From NCBI GenBank assembly GCA_051294375.1, contig CM119269.1, positions 5,529,609 through 5,593,608 of the forward strand: a stretch of DNA of 64,000 nt, read 5' to 3'. How positions within the stretch are numbered: position 1 is the first letter of the stretch; each line of letters starts with the position of its first letter. Below the pieces are notes generated by a model. The model searched no databases. It saw nothing but the letters and a program-made list of their open reading frames with translations, and was not told the origin of the DNA. Of the stretch, positions 63,005 through 64,000 are shown in pieces. Position numbers and translations under genes: made by a program. The DNA comes from Paraspadella gotoi. Lineage: Eukaryota > Chaetognatha.

Positions 63005-63904
63005 CGATAGCGATTAACGAAGGGTGTTGAAAACTGTGACAAACAAAGAAAAAGATTAAGCAGGCGAAGATGACAATGTAACTCTATAAAAAGTTAATTT
63101 TCGTTTAACTTGGCCTTTCTCAGGAAGAATTTATTAAATAAAAACAAACAAATGAACATCGTCTTCTCTTTGGCGAACCCGGATTTCATTCGTAAAAGTC
63201 AAGAAGCTGAAGAGATAAAATTTATGTTGATTCCGTTATTCGCAAATTGACTGCCTTGTGCGCAAATTCGTTTTAACTTTCAGGCGTCACGATTCTTCGC
63301 CAATTTGCGTAATCTCAAATCAAGCTCCAACGACTCCTGTTGGTCCACCGCCGCCGCTGCGGCTGCCGGGTGAGTGTCTCCCGTTACCCTATTACTTTAG
63401 CTAATCACTGAAGATCTAAATACTTACTCAACTTCAATTTCGGTTATTTATTTTTGTATTTATTACAAAAACGGTTACCGTAATAAAAATAACAATACAA
63501 ATAATTTGAATTCCTCGTACGAGGTTTTATAAAAATTAATTTTCTCCCTATTTTCACTAAAATCTTCGTAATAAAACGTTGTCACCTCCTGCCCATTTTC
63601 AGGGGCGAACGAACCGAAGATGATGACGAGAAAAAACCCCTAGCCCTTCACCGCGACCTGCTGCTTCGGTGTACGGGGCATCGTCGGTCCATTGCTAGCG
63701 ACAAAAGCGACAAAAGAGCATCCCTCCCTTCAACGTCGGAATCTTCGTCGTCTTCCGGAATTGGTTTAACCACCTCCTCAACAGGCGGCGCAACGGATCA
63801 GGAGAAGGAAAATCGGACGAGGAGAACGAACAAAAGGCCAGTGGCGAAATCTAAATCTTTACACGGAGAGACGACGGGGACGCTACTGGCAAAAAACATC
63901 AGTG
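53433..63904 (+). CDS. TTLL2: TTLL2-like tubulin polyglutamylase (3' partial, host gene)
   Basis: Tubulin-tyrosine-ligase-like enzyme that adds glutamates to tubulin tails, expected in cilia or sperm flagella. Exons: 53433-53507, 53720-53887, 55477-55595, 56106-56216, 56299-56440, 56844-56924, 57021-57102, 57264-57332, 57484-57621, 58269-58418, 58478-58587, 62647-62878, 63284-63369, 63603-63904, then past the window. Start [20 protein letters not shown]2 landmarks: [60 protein letters not shown] (ATP site), [58 protein letters not shown]. The last exons encode a disordered Ser/acidic tail and their junctions are less certain; an alternative exon 11 frame stops at 58569. Exon 4 has one extra base in a TTT run (56107-56109) relative to the frame. 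Two minisatellites start at the donors of exons 2 and 9. SPARC is nested in intron 11. Confidence 0.87.
53860..54185. repeat. 53-bp minisatellite seeded by the TTLL2 exon 2 donor
   Basis: About six copies of a 53-bp unit; the first is the exon end plus intron start (CAGAGGCTCAATCACTACCC, CAAG|GTTGAAAG at 53888). Donor-like sites recur near 53941, 53995, 54045, 54097 and 54149 with increasing divergence. Confidence 0.9.
54276..54817. repeat. Repeat family B, most complete copy
   Basis: Left end GTTGCGCCGCTGTATC, right end GAATACTCGCGGCGTAAC: imperfect terminal inverted repeats. Inside are ATCACGTAA motifs and a GACA/GACC-rich stretch (ACTGACTGACCGATCGACCG). Non-coding, so MITE-like. It lies in TTLL2 intron 2. 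Confidence 0.6.
56010..56050. repeat. (CT)n microsatellite before TTLL2 exon 4
   Basis: About 20 CT units, followed by a second CT run at 56070-56085; together they extend the polypyrimidine tract of the exon 4 acceptor. Confidence 0.93.
56530..56760 (-). repeat. SINE-2 (tRNA-like), one copy
   Basis: On the minus strand: GGTGGCCCTTTCACCAGTGG (box A region), then GTCCCTGGTTCGAGCACTC (box B, with a canonical GGTTCGA core), then a GC-rich body with GGTGACACCGCTGCGGATGT. It lies in TTLL2 intron 5, antisense to the gene. Called from the internal promoter boxes; only one copy is in the window. Confidence 0.6.
57612..58101. repeat. 59-bp minisatellite seeded by the TTLL2 exon 9 donor
   Basis: Eight to nine copies of a 59-60-bp unit (GGACATTCAGGTGATTTAAT then AACCGNGGACGAGGCAGNCA and TTCTTAGATTAGACCATTG). 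The first copy straddles the real 5' splice site at 57621/57622; later copies keep CATTCAG|GTGATT almost intact. Confidence 0.95.
58776..61536 (-). CDS. SPARC: SPARC (osteonectin)-like matrix glycoprotein, nested
   Basis: Secreted calcium- and collagen-binding matrix glycoprotein. Exons: 61536-61425, 61363-61275, 60382-60255, 59752-59642, 59549-59481, 59365-59196, 58921-58776; spliced 825 nt,  274 aa, within the usual SPARC range. It starts [20 protein letters not shown] (hydrophobic leader). Follistatin-like module: [25 protein letters not shown]. Kazal part: [20 protein letters not shown] with [12 protein letters not shown] domain: [69 protein letters not shown]. The C-terminal EF-hand [13 protein letters not shown] has all calcium ligands. 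The acidic N-terminal domain I of vertebrate SPARC is essentially missing. The gene lies wholly within TTLL2 intron 11 on the opposite strand. Its introns hold a SINE-3 copy and a repeat B copy. Confidence 0.92.
59582..59606. repeat. (AT)n microsatellite
   Basis: About 12 AT units in a SPARC intron, just downstream of exon 4 in the transcript. Confidence 0.9.
59946..60222. repeat. Repeat family B copy in a SPARC intron
   Basis: GTTGCACCGCAGTAACTGCC, TTATCACGTG, CGCACTGCGGCGCTTGTAGT, CAAATGATCATTGAG, then GGGACAGACCGAAGGACAGA and CTTATTGAGAC. Best matched to 21430-21607. Confidence 0.6.
60690..60760. repeat. GACGAT/GACGCC short tandem repeat
   Basis: Repeated GACGACGACGATGATGCC units in a SPARC intron; the Asp-rich plus-strand frame across it is an artefact. 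Confidence 0.8.
60917..61150 (+). repeat. SINE-3 (tRNA-like), second copy
   Basis: GGTTGCTCATTGAGTAATAC (box A-like), GGATCGATCCCC (box B-like), AAGCCTGGTTCCAAGCCCAG and a 3' part ATGGCTGCTCGAGTAGTTAA. It corresponds to 28722-28960 on the other strand. It lies in SPARC intron 2, antisense to SPARC. Confidence 0.6.
61537..62434. other. Presumed SPARC promoter region
   Basis: AT-rich, inside TTLL2 intron 11 and upstream of SPARC. A TATA-like GTATATAAATAG occurs at about 62368-62379; it reads as TATA on the plus strand and TATTTATATA on the minus strand, too far from the SPARC start for a confident call. No exon. Confidence 0.35.
62435..62484. repeat. Poly(A) run of about 50
   Basis: Long A homopolymer preceded by CTTATAATTTTTGC; could be a retroposon tail, but I recognise no body next to it. 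Confidence 0.85.
62897..63004. repeat. (GA)n then (GACA)n compound microsatellite
   Basis: About 32 GA units, GAAGAAGAAG, then nine GACA units, starting about 20 bp after the proposed donor of TTLL2 exon 12. Confidence 0.96.
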
Positions 63905-64000
63905 GTAATTATTGATAAAAAAAGAATTTTTTTTTTACCAAAATCAATAACGTCTACTAGATGAAAGTGTTTGATGAAATTAAATCAAGCAATTAATATA

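Noticed and set aside
62493-63017. 174-codon frame starting after the poly(A) run
   Set aside because: It crosses a strong polypyrimidine acceptor (CTCTTCCACAG at 62646); the other frame gives an exon that joins TTLL2 exon 11 in phase.

Overview
The window is animal nuclear DNA, not bacterial. It is AT-rich outside exons, its genes are split into many short exons (about 40-420 bp) with GT-AG junctions, and the proteins are metazoan: matrix metalloproteinase, SPARC, TASK-type two-pore potassium channel, ClC-2-type chloride channel, ASAP-type Arf-GAP, TTLL2-type tubulin ligase and SCPEP1-type carboxypeptidase. A TTLL2 implies motile cilia or flagellated sperm. I cannot name the phylum; an intron-rich invertebrate is the safest reading. 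All gene models were spliced by eye from homology, splice signals and reading phase. For most genes the exon lengths sum to a whole number of codons, which supports them.

Layout: 1.9-7.7 kb (+) SCPEP1-like serine carboxypeptidase, 10 exons. 8.3-18.8 kb (-) furin-activated matrix metalloproteinase, 9 exons, with a complete PP1-like phosphatase (11.7-13.0 kb, +) inside its last intron. 19.0-22.5 kb (-) an unrecognised type I membrane protein (signal peptide, SEA-like region, EGF, transmembrane segment). 23.4-34.6 kb (-) ASAP-like Arf-GAP, 37 exons (BAR, PH, ArfGAP, ankyrin, long Ser/Pro linker, SH3). 36.1-45.0 kb (-) TASK-like K2P channel, whose first intron contains a whole ClC-2-like gene (39.4-43.3 kb, same strand). 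45.0-53.4 kb is gene-poor and full of simple repeats. 53.4-63.9 kb (+) TTLL2-like glutamylase with an open 3' end, with a complete SPARC gene (58.8-61.5 kb, -) in a large intron.

The main themes are gene nesting (three host/guest pairs in 64 kb) and repeat invasion. There are at least three tRNA-like SINE families, two dispersed non-coding families (A and B), three long hairpins, and minisatellites. Two of the minisatellites lie in TTLL2 and start exactly at an exon/5' splice-site junction, so they carry serial copies of the splice donor. The TTLL2 model also needs a one-base correction in exon 4, and PP1 appears to use two GC-AG introns. The genes are not an operon. Loose functional groups are matrix proteins (MMP, SPARC), membrane ion conductance (K2P, ClC) and cytoskeleton/adhesion turnover (ASAP, TTLL2).
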